From: an uncultured Thermoanaerobaculum sp.
GTDB lineage: Bacteria > Acidobacteriota > Thermoanaerobaculia > Thermoanaerobaculales > Thermoanaerobaculaceae
Direction of reading: 5' to 3'
Length of the DNA: 53,763 bases
NCBI GenBank assembly: GCA_937934115.1
Contig: CALHAH010000039.1
Coordinates: 1-53,763 of the forward strand
Part shown: in pieces, positions 42,730 to 51,496 of the stretch
Layout: each line of letters starts with the position of its first letter
Position numbering within the stretch: the first letter of the stretch is position 1
Notes under the pieces: model-generated
Told to the model about the DNA's origin: nothing
Database searches by the model: none
What the model saw: the letters and a program-made list of their open reading frames with translations, nothing else
Made by a program: the position numbers and the translations under genes

Positions 42730-43419
42730 GTGGAAGCGCACGTCCTCCGTAACCAGCTTTCCCACCAGGTGGCGGAAATCTTGCGCCGAGAAATCCTTAA
42801 CGGCCAGCTACCGGCGGGGACCTGGCTGCGCCAGGACCACGTGGCTAAAACCCTGGGCGTAAGCCCCATCCCCGTACGGGAAGCGTTTAAAACCCTTCAC
42901 GCCCAGGGTCTTGTGGAGCACGTCCCCTACAAGGGCATCCGTGTGGTCCAGCTTTCTGCCCAAGAAGTGGAGGACCTTTACGCCGTTCGTGCCTTTGCCG
43001 AGGCGCGGGCGGCAGGCGAGGCCGCCAAGCGAATCTCGGAAAAAGAGCTGGAGGAGCTTCGGGACCTCTGCCAGGAAATGGAACTGTGCACCACACCCGA
43101 CACCCTCCCGTGCTACCGCGAGCTTAACCGTCGTTTCCACACCCGCATCGCTGCCATTTCTGGACGTAACTATTTGATTCGCCTCTTAGACCAACTATGG
43201 ACCGCCTATCCCGCGATGCTGTGGGCCAACTACCCGCAGGTGGCCGAGCACTCGCTGCCAAGCCGGGAAGCCACCGACAGTGCTGAACATGCGGAAATCT
43301 TGTCGGCATTGGCTGCTCGCGATCCGGTGGCCGCTTCAAGGGCCATGAGCACTCACGTGGAGCGGGCCGGTCAAGAGTTGGTGGCTTTTATCAAGGCCCG
43401 AGAGGAGAAAGGGCTTTGA
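42730..43419 (+). CDS. GntR family regulator with FCD domain
   Basis: 229 residues from GTG 42730, behind CGGAG. The N-terminal winged helix-turn-helix (about 10-75; HVAKTLGVSPIPVREAFKTLHAQGLVEHVPYKGIRV) is standard GntR. The FCD ligand domain (about 85-220) has the Asp/His metal-binding residues (LNRRFHTRIAAISGR, SAEHAEILSALAARD). FCD regulators sense small acids or amino-acid derivatives. It stands between the YfcC transporter and the TonB receptor and probably controls one or both, as well as itself. Confidence 0.9.
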   Translation: MEAHVLRNQLSHQVAEILRREILNGQLPAGTWLRQDHVAKTLGVSPIPVREAFKTLHAQGLVEHVPYKGIRVVQLSAQEVEDLYAVRAFAEARAAGEAAKRISEKELEELRDLCQEMELCTTPDTLPCYRELNRRFHTRIAAISGRNYLIRLLDQLWTAYPAMLWANYPQVAEHSLPSREATDSAEHAEILSALAARDPVAASRAMSTHVERAGQELVAFIKAREEKGL

Positions 43420-43639
43420 CGCTGCAGCCGATTTCTGGGGTTTTCGTACCGCAAGCCTGGGTGCACGCATGACGACTGGCAAGGTTTTCCGGCGTCTTTC
43501 TTTAGCTTTCAAAAATTTGCAAAAGGTTTGGGGTTGTCCGCGTGATTTTGGAAAAAACCCGGTTGGGGCTTCAACGTCCTGGCGCACCCCGGCGGGCTCC
43601 ATCCGCAAGGCTATAGGCCAGGAGAAAGGAGGGGTTCTT

Positions 43640-46369
43640 ATGAGGCAACGTTTTAGGTTTTATGGCGCCTTCCTGGTGGCGTGGCTGGTGGCCATGGTGG
43701 GTGCGGCCCAGGGGCCTGTTTCGGGCACCCTCGAGGGTGTCGTGAAAGACCCGGAGAGGGGTGTGCTCCCGGGCACAATGGTGGCGGTTTCCTCGGCCGT
43801 ATTGGTACAGAAAACGGCGCGCACCACCACCGATCAACGGGGAACGTTCCGCTTCCCCTCACTGCCGCCGGGGTTGTACCAACTAGAAGCGGAGCTTCCG
43901 GGCTTTAAAAAGCTCCAAATGGAAAACGTCAAGGTGAGCCTGGGGCAAACCACCCGCCTGGAGCTCACCTTGGAGCTGGCGGCTACGGCAGAAGAAGTAA
44001 CGGTTGTGGCCGAAGCTCCCTTAGTCAACGTGGCCGCCAACGACGTTGCTGCCAGTTTCGACCTTTCCTTTGTGACGCGCCAACCCGTGACCCGCAACTA
44101 CTACGCCATCATTAAAGCTGCACCTGGCGTTAACTTAGACTACATGTCGTCATCGGGCAGCGCGGTTTTAGCCTACGGCGGCACTGAAGAGCGGCAAAAC
44201 GCCTTCCATTTGGATGGGGTGAACGTGGCGGACACGGGCGGTGGCCAACACTGGGTTTTGCCGGCTATCCAGTGGATGCAGGAAATCCAAATTTCGGGGC
44301 CTGGGGCACCGGCAGAGTTTGGCGGCTTTACCGGCGGTGTCATTAACGGCGTAACACGCTCGGGAGGAAACACATTCTCCGGAGACCTGGAGCTCATTTA
44401 CCAGCCCAAAGACTGGGTTTCCGACAACGACCCCACAACCAACAACGATGAGTTCAAGTTTCTGGAGGCTGCCCTTTCGCTGGGTGGTCCTATTCGCAAG
44501 GATTCCCTATGGTTTTTTGCTTCCTACGACTACTGGAAAGAAACGACCACACCTTACGGAGCTGTGGCCAACAGCGAACGCACCATCCCGCGGTTTTTAA
44601 GCAAGTTCACGTGGCAGCCTGCTGAAAATCAACGCTTCATGCTCATGGCGGAATACGACAAGGTAAACCACGAGCGCCGCGGCATAGACGCGTACACGCT
44701 CCCGGAAGCCTCCTCCCATCAAAAGGCACCGGAAGTGAGCTTTGCCTTCCATTGGGAAGGGGTGCTGTCGCCCAATTCCTTTGTAAACCTCAAGCTCACA
44801 GGCTACGATGGCCGCGACGACTATTTGCCCTATCACGGGTTTAACACGCCTGGTCACATAGACTACGGCAACACCGGCCTGGCCTGGGGCAACCAAGACA
44901 TTCGTCAACACAACCACCGCAACTTGGTGAACCTGGATGGCAGCTACACCGCCTACGTTCCCGGTTTGCTGGGCGCGGATGAAGCCCACACCTTCAAAGT
45001 AGGTTTCCATGGAGAGCGCGGCCGGTCTTCGGATGTGTGGCTGCGTAACGGCGGCTTCACCTACTACGACGACTCCTCCTACTGCGATTCCTGGGAAGCG
45101 TACCTGGCGGATCCTTCCTGCGGCGCTGATTTCATTGAACGGGGTTACGGTGAGTACAACTCCCGACCCAAGTTTTCCGGCGTAGCGCTGTTTGCTCAAG
45201 ATTCGCTGCGCTGGCGCAATTTGACCGTCAACGCCGGTTTGCGCTGGGGTCAGTACCAGGGGGGCTGGCAAAAAGGCCACGGGCGAAGTAAGGTTTACGA
45301 CGAATCGTACCTCGACCCGCGTATTGGTTTGGTTTGGGACCCCTTTGACGATGGGCGAACAGCTGTCAAGCTCCACTGGGGTCGTTACCACGAAAAGATC
45401 TTCGGCTACCTCTTTGACCGCGAGGCCTCGGGAAACGCTGTCATCCCTGACCAAGATTGCTACTACGATTCCCGCACTGGCGGTTACACCGACTGCGATG
45501 AGCCCACGGTGAAGCTGGCCACCATGGGAAACATCAAGCACCCCTACGCCGATGAAGCGGTGTTTTCCGTGGAGCGACAACTGGGAGCCAAAATGGCCGT
45601 GGGCGTTGATTACATCAACCGCAAGTTCCGCAAGATCGTGGCCATGGTGAACGTCAACGACGACTACGAACGCCTGGTGGCCCGAGGCAACCCACTCACT
45701 GGCGGTGATTTGGTGTTTTGGAACCTGCTCTCACCCCCGGTTTTTGTGTTGCAAACCGTCGATGGCGCGTATCGCGACTATGAGTCCGTGACCTTGCGAT
45801 GGGACAAACGTTACAGCGGGGGCTTTTGGGCGCGGGCATCGGTGGTTTGGACCGACCTCAAAGGAAACTCGATGAAAAACAACTCTTACGAGTACGAGTT
45901 TGAGGACCGCAACGGCTTTATTAACGCCGAAGGTCGCCTGGACCGTTACAGCAAGTGGGAGTACAAGCTTTCCGCATCCGTGGACGTACCGCTCAACCTC
46001 ACGCTCTCAGGGTACTTCTCCTACCTCTCCGGGTGGTACTGGACGCCTTACGTGCGCATCCGCGGTCTTGATTACAACGCCTCCACCGGCAATTACATTT
46101 GGCTCACCCCGCGCGGGTCGCAAAAGCTTCCCGACCGCAAGCTGTTCGACCTGCGTTTGGCGTGGAACACTGCTTTGGCCAATACCAAACTCACGCTGGC
46201 ACTGGACGCCTTCAACGTCACCAACGAGGACACGGTCTTGCGCGTGGCCGGCCGTTGGGGCGATTACCGTATTTCCAGCGGACGGTGGAGCAAATCCTCA
46301 AGCTTTGGTCGTCCCACGCGCATTGAGCGCCCGCGGGAGGTGCGCGCTAGTATTCGGCTGACGTTTTAA
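43640..46369 (+). CDS. Oar-like TonB-dependent outer-membrane receptor
   Basis: 909 residues from ATG 43640, behind AAAGGAGGGG. A signal peptide (FLVAWLVAMVGAAQG) is followed by a carboxypeptidase-like regulatory domain (about 25-110: VSGTLEGVVKDPERGVLPG, TDQRGTFRFPSLPPGLYQLEAELPGF), a plug domain (about 120-250), and a barrel ending in Phe (ASIRLTF). Such Oar-type receptors are expanded in Acidobacteriota and take up large peptides or glycans. The peptidases downstream point to peptides. A 220-bp untranslated region before it shows no clear promoter. Confidence 0.92.
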   Translation: MRQRFRFYGAFLVAWLVAMVGAAQGPVSGTLEGVVKDPERGVLPGTMVAVSSAVLVQKTARTTTDQRGTFRFPSLPPGLYQLEAELPGFKKLQMENVKVSLGQTTRLELTLELAATAEEVTVVAEAPLVNVAANDVAASFDLSFVTRQPVTRNYYAIIKAAPGVNLDYMSSSGSAVLAYGGTEERQNAFHLDGVNVADTGGGQHWVLPAIQWMQEIQISGPGAPAEFGGFTGGVINGVTRSGGNTFSGDLELIYQPKDWVSDNDPTTNNDEFKFLEAALSLGGPIRKDSLWFFASYDYWKETTTPYGAVANSERTIPRFLSKFTWQPAENQRFMLMAEYDKVNHERRGIDAYTLPEASSHQKAPEVSFAFHWEGVLSPNSFVNLKLTGYDGRDDYLPYHGFNTPGHIDYGNTGLAWGNQDIRQHNHRNLVNLDGSYTAYVPGLLGADEAHTFKVGFHGERGRSSDVWLRNGGFTYYDDSSYCDSWEAYLADPSCGADFIERGYGEYNSRPKFSGVALFAQDSLRWRNLTVNAGLRWGQYQGGWQKGHGRSKVYDESYLDPRIGLVWDPFDDGRTAVKLHWGRYHEKIFGYLFDREASGNAVIPDQDCYYDSRTGGYTDCDEPTVKLATMGNIKHPYADEAVFSVERQLGAKMAVGVDYINRKFRKIVAMVNVNDDYERLVARGNPLTGGDLVFWNLLSPPVFVLQTVDGAYRDYESVTLRWDKRYSGGFWARASVVWTDLKGNSMKNNSYEYEFEDRNGFINAEGRLDRYSKWEYKLSASVDVPLNLTLSGYFSYLSGWYWTPYVRIRGLDYNASTGNYIWLTPRGSQKLPDRKLFDLRLAWNTALANTKLTLALDAFNVTNEDTVLRVAGRWGDYRISSGRWSKSSSFGRPTRIERPREVRASIRLTF

Positions 46370-46378
46370 AAAACGATG

Positions 46379-46411
46379 CGGGGGTGGGCGGAGCGTTCCG
46401 CTCACCCCCGA
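46379..46411 (+). other. Stem-loop between TonB receptor and S51 gene
   Basis: CGGGGGTG and CACCCCCG pair, with an inner CGGA/TCCG, around a GCGT loop. No T-run follows. It probably stabilises or processes the polycistronic message, or partly stops transcription between the abundant receptor and the enzymes. Confidence 0.45.
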
Positions 46412-46432
46412 CGCTGCCTCACGGAGGCTCCC

Positions 46433-47308
46433 ATGCGGCGAGTATTTGTCTTAAATGTACTTCTTGCGGTGGCGGCTTCCGCCCAAACCACCAAAGGCCA
46501 CCTCATCCTTATCGGCGGCGGGGAACGGCCGGTGGAAGCCATGAAAAAGTTCGTAGAGCTCGCTGGAGGACCCGCAGCGTCCATCGTGGTCTTACCCACC
46601 GCCTCCGAAGATCCAGACTACGTGCACGGCATCCTCAAGTCCTTTAAGAAAGAGTACGGTTGCCAAAACGTTACGCTCCTCAACGTCAAAATCCCACCCG
46701 ATGCGGCGCGCAGCGATTACATCCAGGCGGTCCACCAAGCGGGCGGTATTTTCTTCACCGGCGGTGATCAAACTCGCATTCTCCGAGCCCTTAAGGACAG
46801 CCCGTTGTTGGCCGCCATCCGCGAGGCTTACCAACGGGGAGCAGTGGTGGCAGGCACCTCCGCCGGTACCGCGTGCATGAGCCCCCTTATGATCACGGGC
46901 GAGGGTAACTTCGACGTGGTGCAACCAGGTGCCGTGGAACTTTGGCCAGGTTTGGGTCTCTTTCCCGGGACCATCGTGGATCAACATTTTATTGCCCGCC
47001 GCCGTTTTAACCGGCTCGTAACGGTCATCCTCGAGCACCCTCAACTTTTGGGCGTGGGCATTGACGAAGACACCGCGGTTTGGGTGCAACCGGACGGGAC
47101 ATTCCAGGTGCTCGGGGCGAGTTCAGTCCTGGTTGTAGATGCCAGCTGCGCTTCCGTCCAAACTTTATCGCCCGCAAATGGTGTCAAAGCCCGCTTTTCC
47201 GCTTCTTCGCTGGTGCTGCACGTCCTAAGTGCCGGTGACCGTTTTGACCTTGCGTCACGTCAAATCGTCAAGGCGCAAGCTTCCGCCAAAAACCCAAACT
47301 CGCCATGA
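46433..47308 (+). CDS. Secreted S51 cyanophycinase-like peptidase
   Basis: 291 residues from ATG 46433, behind CGGAGG. The signal peptide MRRVFVLNVLLAVAASAQ predicts export. The nucleophile elbow is GTSAGT (Ser143). GGDQTRIL near 111 and the downstream IVDQHFIARRRFNRL are cyanophycinase marks. Cyanophycinase splits cyanophycin into beta-Asp-Arg dipeptides; relatives cut other Asp-containing peptides. An exported version would degrade material from other organisms. It overlaps the M20 peptidase gene by ATGA. Confidence 0.88.
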   Translation: MRRVFVLNVLLAVAASAQTTKGHLILIGGGERPVEAMKKFVELAGGPAASIVVLPTASEDPDYVHGILKSFKKEYGCQNVTLLNVKIPPDAARSDYIQAVHQAGGIFFTGGDQTRILRALKDSPLLAAIREAYQRGAVVAGTSAGTACMSPLMITGEGNFDVVQPGAVELWPGLGLFPGTIVDQHFIARRRFNRLVTVILEHPQLLGVGIDEDTAVWVQPDGTFQVLGASSVLVVDASCASVQTLSPANGVKARFSASSLVLHVLSAGDRFDLASRQIVKAQASAKNPNSP

Positions 47309-48501
47309 AACGCAAGGCTCATCTGTCGTCAGCGGCAAAAGCTCATTGGGAGCAGTTATTGGCAGAGTTTTGTAGCATTTCCTCTCCCTCCGGTGACCTG
47401 GCTGGGCTGCACATCATGGCCAAGCGCTGCACCCAGGAGTTGGAAGGGTTCGGGTTTTTGGTGAGGCTCCAGGACACAGGCACGGGGCCAGTGCTGGTGG
47501 CCCTTTCACCCCACGCGCGCCCCCCGTTTACGCTGGTGGTAGGACACCTGGACACGGTTTTGCCCGCAGGCCCCGTGCGCCGCAAAGGCCGCAAGCTTTA
47601 CGCGTCCGGCGCCGTGGACATGAAAGGCGGGATCGTCACCTTTCTGGCGGCTTTGGAGCTTTTAAAAGAGCAACAGGCACCCTTGCCTCCCAACCTGGCG
47701 GTGGTGCTAGTTCCTGACGAAGAAAGCTCGGGCAGTGCCACCCGGCAAGCCATGGCGGAATGGGGTGCCCACGCCACGCTGGTACTTGTCGTGGAGCCGG
47801 GAGAAATCGTGAAAGGACAAGAAACCGTGGTGTGTGGTCGCAAGGGCATGGCCGAGTTCATGCTGCGTGTTCACGGACAGGCCGCCCACTCCGGCTTGGC
47901 CTTCCACCAAGGGCGTTCCGCTTTGGCTGCTGCCTGCCATTTTGTGCACCGAGCCGAAAGCTTGACCCAGGGAGACCTTACCCTTAACGTGTCACGCTTG
48001 GTTGCCGGCGATGGCGCCTTTCTGGACAACCTCAGTAAGCAAGCGGACCTTTTGGGTACATCCGCCCGCTTGAACGTGGTTCCTGATGCTGCGGTGTGCC
48101 AAGGAGAATTCCGCTTCTCGGAAGGCAAACAGGGGGAAGAGGCCAAAAAAGCTTTGCAAGCTTTAGCCCAAGAGGTTGCCCGCCAGCGGCACGTCAGGGT
48201 GGAGTTTGCCATCACTCACTGGGTCCCCCCCGTGGATAGCCGCGCTGGCGCGTGGCTTGCCGAACGAGCCCAGCGGCTTGCGCGCGAAGTGGGGCTGGAG
48301 CTTGCCATCGAACACAACCGTGGCGGGGTTTCACTGGCCAACTTCTTGGAGCGACCAGATCTTCCGGTCCTGGACGGGTTGGGTCCGGTGGGGGGTGGCA
48401 TGCACACCGACGAAGAATTCGTAAGCTTGGACTCCTTAGCCCGCCGGGTCCGGCTGCTCGCCCGCCTGCTTCAAGAGCTTGCGCAGGTACCTCCCCCTTA
48501 G
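47305..48501 (+). CDS. M20 family glutamate carboxypeptidase-like metallopeptidase
   Basis: 398 residues, no signal peptide, cytoplasmic. Two-zinc ligands are visible: GHLDTVLP (His, Asp), GAVDMKGG (bridging Asp), and PDEESSG (catalytic Glu and ligand). Then comes a dimerisation domain with GRKGMAEFMLRVHGQAAHSG, and a final His in GGMHTDEEF. The CPG2-like type removes C-terminal residues from peptides or N-acyl amino acids. It is coupled to the S51 gene and could finish the breakdown of imported dipeptides. Confidence 0.9.
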   Translation: MKRKAHLSSAAKAHWEQLLAEFCSISSPSGDLAGLHIMAKRCTQELEGFGFLVRLQDTGTGPVLVALSPHARPPFTLVVGHLDTVLPAGPVRRKGRKLYASGAVDMKGGIVTFLAALELLKEQQAPLPPNLAVVLVPDEESSGSATRQAMAEWGAHATLVLVVEPGEIVKGQETVVCGRKGMAEFMLRVHGQAAHSGLAFHQGRSALAAACHFVHRAESLTQGDLTLNVSRLVAGDGAFLDNLSKQADLLGTSARLNVVPDAAVCQGEFRFSEGKQGEEAKKALQALAQEVARQRHVRVEFAITHWVPPVDSRAGAWLAERAQRLAREVGLELAIEHNRGGVSLANFLERPDLPVLDGLGPVGGGMHTDEEFVSLDSLARRVRLLARLLQELAQVPPP

Positions 48502-48560
48502 GTTCTCCGCGTGGCGCCGCAAACCACTGGGGCAGGCGCAAGAGCAAAAGCTCCCGTAAA

Positions 48561-49070
48561 CTAGCTCCGCTTTGGTTCTTCCTGCCCACCCTCCCTGCGG
48601 CTTTCCGTGGGCACAAGGGCCAAAAAAGCCGTCCACAGCCGCACAAGGAATGCATAGGCCAGCGCGTACCCCTCGGGCCATTGACTGGCCCTGGGACCGG
48701 CAACGTTGAGCACCCGTGGCTTGACGGCCATCAGCCAGTCCAACGCCACCTGCAGGGCCCCTTCCTCCTGAGGGTGCACCACCAACAGGGGTTTACCGAG
48801 GCGCCGGCACCACTGCACGGTCAGCTTCGTACCACCCGAGGGCGTGTGCGGCACGAGCACCAACGTGGCATCAGCGGCTTCCACGTTGGCTTGGGTCCTC
48901 GCCGCGTACACGTAGCTTGCAAGCTCGGTAAGCGGGTAGCGCTCCGGGATCCTCCCGTCCTCCGCCCGCCTTTTTCGCGGGCAAAAACCCCCGCAGGGCA
49001 TCCCCAGGGCTTGCGCGGCATCCAACGCCGCCCGATCCACCCCCGTCTGTCCCCCGGAAATAATGCGCAC
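48561..49070 (-). CDS. Putative molybdenum carrier protein
   Basis: 169 residues. MRIISGGQTGVDRAALDAA at the start, ADATLVLVPHTPSGGTKLT in the middle and NVAGPRASQWP near the end match the family named putative molybdenum carrier (a Rossmann-like, LOG-related fold). The name comes from a plant/algal Moco carrier relation, and a nucleotide-binding role is also possible. No Moco genes are nearby. It is convergent with the M20 gene and follows the DUF4874 gene after 26 bp. Confidence 0.85.
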   Translation of the reverse strand: MRIISGGQTGVDRAALDAAQALGMPCGGFCPRKRRAEDGRIPERYPLTELASYVYAARTQANVEAADATLVLVPHTPSGGTKLTVQWCRRLGKPLLVVHPQEEGALQVALDWLMAVKPRVLNVAGPRASQWPEGYALAYAFLVRLWTAFLALVPTESRREGGQEEPKRS

Positions 49071-49096
49071 TGCCTTACCACCCCCGGTGGCGGTTT

Positions 49097-50488
49097 TTAA
49101 TGGCCGCCCGCCACGGTCACGTCACCCAAAAAGTTAATTCCGGTTTGCGGGTCCCAAACCCCCTCGTTGGCGAAGCGAATGGCGTAGCGCGCGTCCTCAC
49201 GCAAACTGTCAGCCGGGTCGGGAAGCCAAAGACCCAGTGCGCAGCTTCCCGCTGGCCAATCTTGGGGCAAAACAACCCGCGCGGTAATTGTATGCTCACC
49301 GGGCTCCCAACGCCGGGGATCGAGCTCCAAAGGCCACAAAAACCGCCGATTCTGGCTTATGAGCACCACATAGACCTTCCTGGGGAAAAGTGGTGCTGCA
49401 AACCCTTCATTTACCAGAGCCAGCCAAAGGTGCAACGTCTGTCCGGGAGCCGTGTGTTGCTCCCAGGCTCCCTGGAGCGATCGCAGCCGGTAGCCTAGCC
49501 TGTCACGGATCTCTTGGTAACAGCCTTGCCTTTTGAACCCTGCAATGACCTCCGGGTGCCAATCTTCGTTCAAAGCGGTCCAATGCAGCAAGGCCATTTC
49601 CGCGAGAGCCGTAGCACAATTGGACCGTGGCGGGTACGGCGCGCACGTTTCGCCGGCCATGGGAACAAACCGGGTCATTTGTGCTAAATACGCCTGCCAC
49701 TCCCCAATACGGTTTTGTCCTGCGAGATCAGTGTAGGTGCCCTCATCATCAGGACTTGCTAAAAAGCAGTCATTGTGGTGCCCCACGCGGGCCTGGGGAA
49801 GGGAAGAAAACGCCTCGGAGTGTAAAAGGGGCCGCGGATACCAGGCAATAATGTCTCCGGGATAGCGGAACAAAACAAAGCGATCCGACGGGAAAGAAAG
49901 CAACAGCTTATCCCTGATGAGGAGCTTGTTTTCTGGGCTGTCCAATCCGTAGGTGGAGGAGTGCCACTCCCCCCACGCACCAATAAAGCCCGCTTCCAAC
50001 CAGGCGATCACGTCTTTGTTGGTTTGCAAAATTGGCGCCAACTGCTCTATATGTCGCAAAACCCTTGGCAGGGGCGCATCGGCCTCCGGGTGGGGATAGG
50101 GTCCATCGTTGTACGCAAAGCGCAAAATTAGCTTAACTCCAAACATGCGAGCCCGCCGCAAGCTTTCCTCCAGCGCCGCAAGGAAAGAGGTGGGAACCTC
50201 GCCTTGCCGATACGCGTCCAGGCGCGCCATTACCCGCACCAACGTCTTCCCGGCAGTGATGGCCGTGAAGTCCAGAGGCTGGCCAAAGAAATCGATCTCG
50301 TGGAAAAAACCCCGCTCAGGGTTAGAAACCTCAGAGAGCTCCGCATGGAAACGTACCCGGTCCCTTGGCACGAGCCGCCGCCGGGGGTGGGGGGCTCGCC
50401 CGTCCTCGCCTGCGACATGACGCCCTTGGACTTCATAGCAAAGCACAACAAGACCCAACAGACACACCAAGCCGCAAAGTTTCTTCAT
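49097..50488 (-). CDS. Secreted DUF4874/DUF4832 protein
   Basis: 463 residues from ATG 50488 (AGAAGG upstream), with a signal peptide (KLCGLVCLLGLVVLCYEVQG). NPERGFFHE near residue 57 and the (beta/alpha)8-like run to GFIGAWGEWHSSTYG match DUF4874, a domain with glycosidase-like layout. The C-terminal part (about 200-463) is DUF4832, with SEAFSSLPQARVGHHNDCFLAS and a last beta-sandwich. A role in polysaccharide breakdown is inferred from the fold type only. ATG 50488 is chosen over 50590 because of the signal peptide. Confidence 0.82.
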   Translation of the reverse strand: MKKLCGLVCLLGLVVLCYEVQGRHVAGEDGRAPHPRRRLVPRDRVRFHAELSEVSNPERGFFHEIDFFGQPLDFTAITAGKTLVRVMARLDAYRQGEVPTSFLAALEESLRRARMFGVKLILRFAYNDGPYPHPEADAPLPRVLRHIEQLAPILQTNKDVIAWLEAGFIGAWGEWHSSTYGLDSPENKLLIRDKLLLSFPSDRFVLFRYPGDIIAWYPRPLLHSEAFSSLPQARVGHHNDCFLASPDDEGTYTDLAGQNRIGEWQAYLAQMTRFVPMAGETCAPYPPRSNCATALAEMALLHWTALNEDWHPEVIAGFKRQGCYQEIRDRLGYRLRSLQGAWEQHTAPGQTLHLWLALVNEGFAAPLFPRKVYVVLISQNRRFLWPLELDPRRWEPGEHTITARVVLPQDWPAGSCALGLWLPDPADSLREDARYAIRFANEGVWDPQTGINFLGDVTVAGGH

Positions 50489-51496
50489 GCCTTCTAGAGA
50501 ATACCGCGGTTGGTCACCCCGCGTACGAAAGCAGGTCGCAGATGCCACGGCAAGCCACCGTTTCCTACCCCGGGGTCGTCCACCCCCCAAAAAGGTCAGC
50601 TACCCCCCGCAACACCCAACCCCAAAAACCGCGGGTAAAAGGCGAGAGGCTTTGAACGCGGACTTTCCTCGCGCATTGCCACGAAGTTGACCCGGCAGTT
50701 TGTCTCGTGCTTCGTGTCTGCTTCCGCCAATGAACGACGCGGTTTGTGGCCAAATGGACCACCACAAAAAATCAGCTCATATGTTCTCGAGGAAAAGCCA
50801 ATCCATAAAGAAAAGCTTTTGCGAAAGTGCGGTGTTTGGCACGGCAAACCGCCTGCACTCAAACCGCGAGACGCTGATCAAAACGGCAGGGCTTTTGTGC
50901 TTTCGCTTTGCCAATCTGAAAGCATTACCTGCTTTCCCAAAGTGAAAAAATCACCACTTACCCGTGACTGCCGCAAGTGATGGTGAGAAGCGGCATAAGG
51001 GTAGCGCCGGCCGCTACCGAAACGCGTAGGCGGGCCATGCCGCCTTCACGCACCAATCCAAGCTCGTACCCACTGGAAATGGGGGCTCCATCGAGAGCAC
51101 ACAAACACGCCAAGGCGAGATGCAGCACGCGACGGGCCCCGTCGTGGGCACACAAGCCAGCAACTTGCGGAAGTACCCTGCCGGCTGGCCAAAACCCCAT
51201 CCATGGGAGGCTTTCCACCTACGCGGCCGCCGGCGGCCCACCCATGACACCGTGGTGCGGCGTGGGAATCAAAACCCAATGCGAAAACGCCCATAAAAAC
51301 CTGCCCATCCCCTGCGGGTACGCCCCGCCTCTAGCCCCGCATCGTTGGTTGTGACAGAGGCTAACCGTTTTTGTTTTTGAACAGCCACAACCTGTGGCGG
51401 ATGGTCAAATAGAAAATATCACCCCGAGCAAAAGCCCCGAAAAACACCCGCCGGTGTGCTAAGCAAGATGGTTTGCCACGCATCACAGGCCAAACC
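50489..51496. other. 1-kb stretch without a recognised gene
   Basis: It lies between two minus-strand genes. The longest plausible minus frame (50958-51218, 86 codons) reads VLHLALACLCALDGAPISSGYELGL, protein-like but unrecognised and without a good ribosome binding site. I see no tRNA. GCCACA-ACC-TGTGGC (51384-51398) is a small hairpin, and GGTTGTG/CACAACC (51347-51392) can form a larger alternative. AT content is higher around 50770-50960 than in nearby genes. Confidence 0.3.
51439..51457 (-). terminator. Short terminator after the VWA-like gene
   Basis: On the minus strand ACACC-GGCG-GGTGT is followed by TTTTT. The stem has only five pairs, so strength is doubtful. Confidence 0.4.

Noticed and set aside
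43469-43639. Longer start for the TonB receptor
   Set aside because: It lacks a ribosome binding site and puts 57 basic residues before the signal peptide; ATG 43640 follows AAAGGAGGGG.
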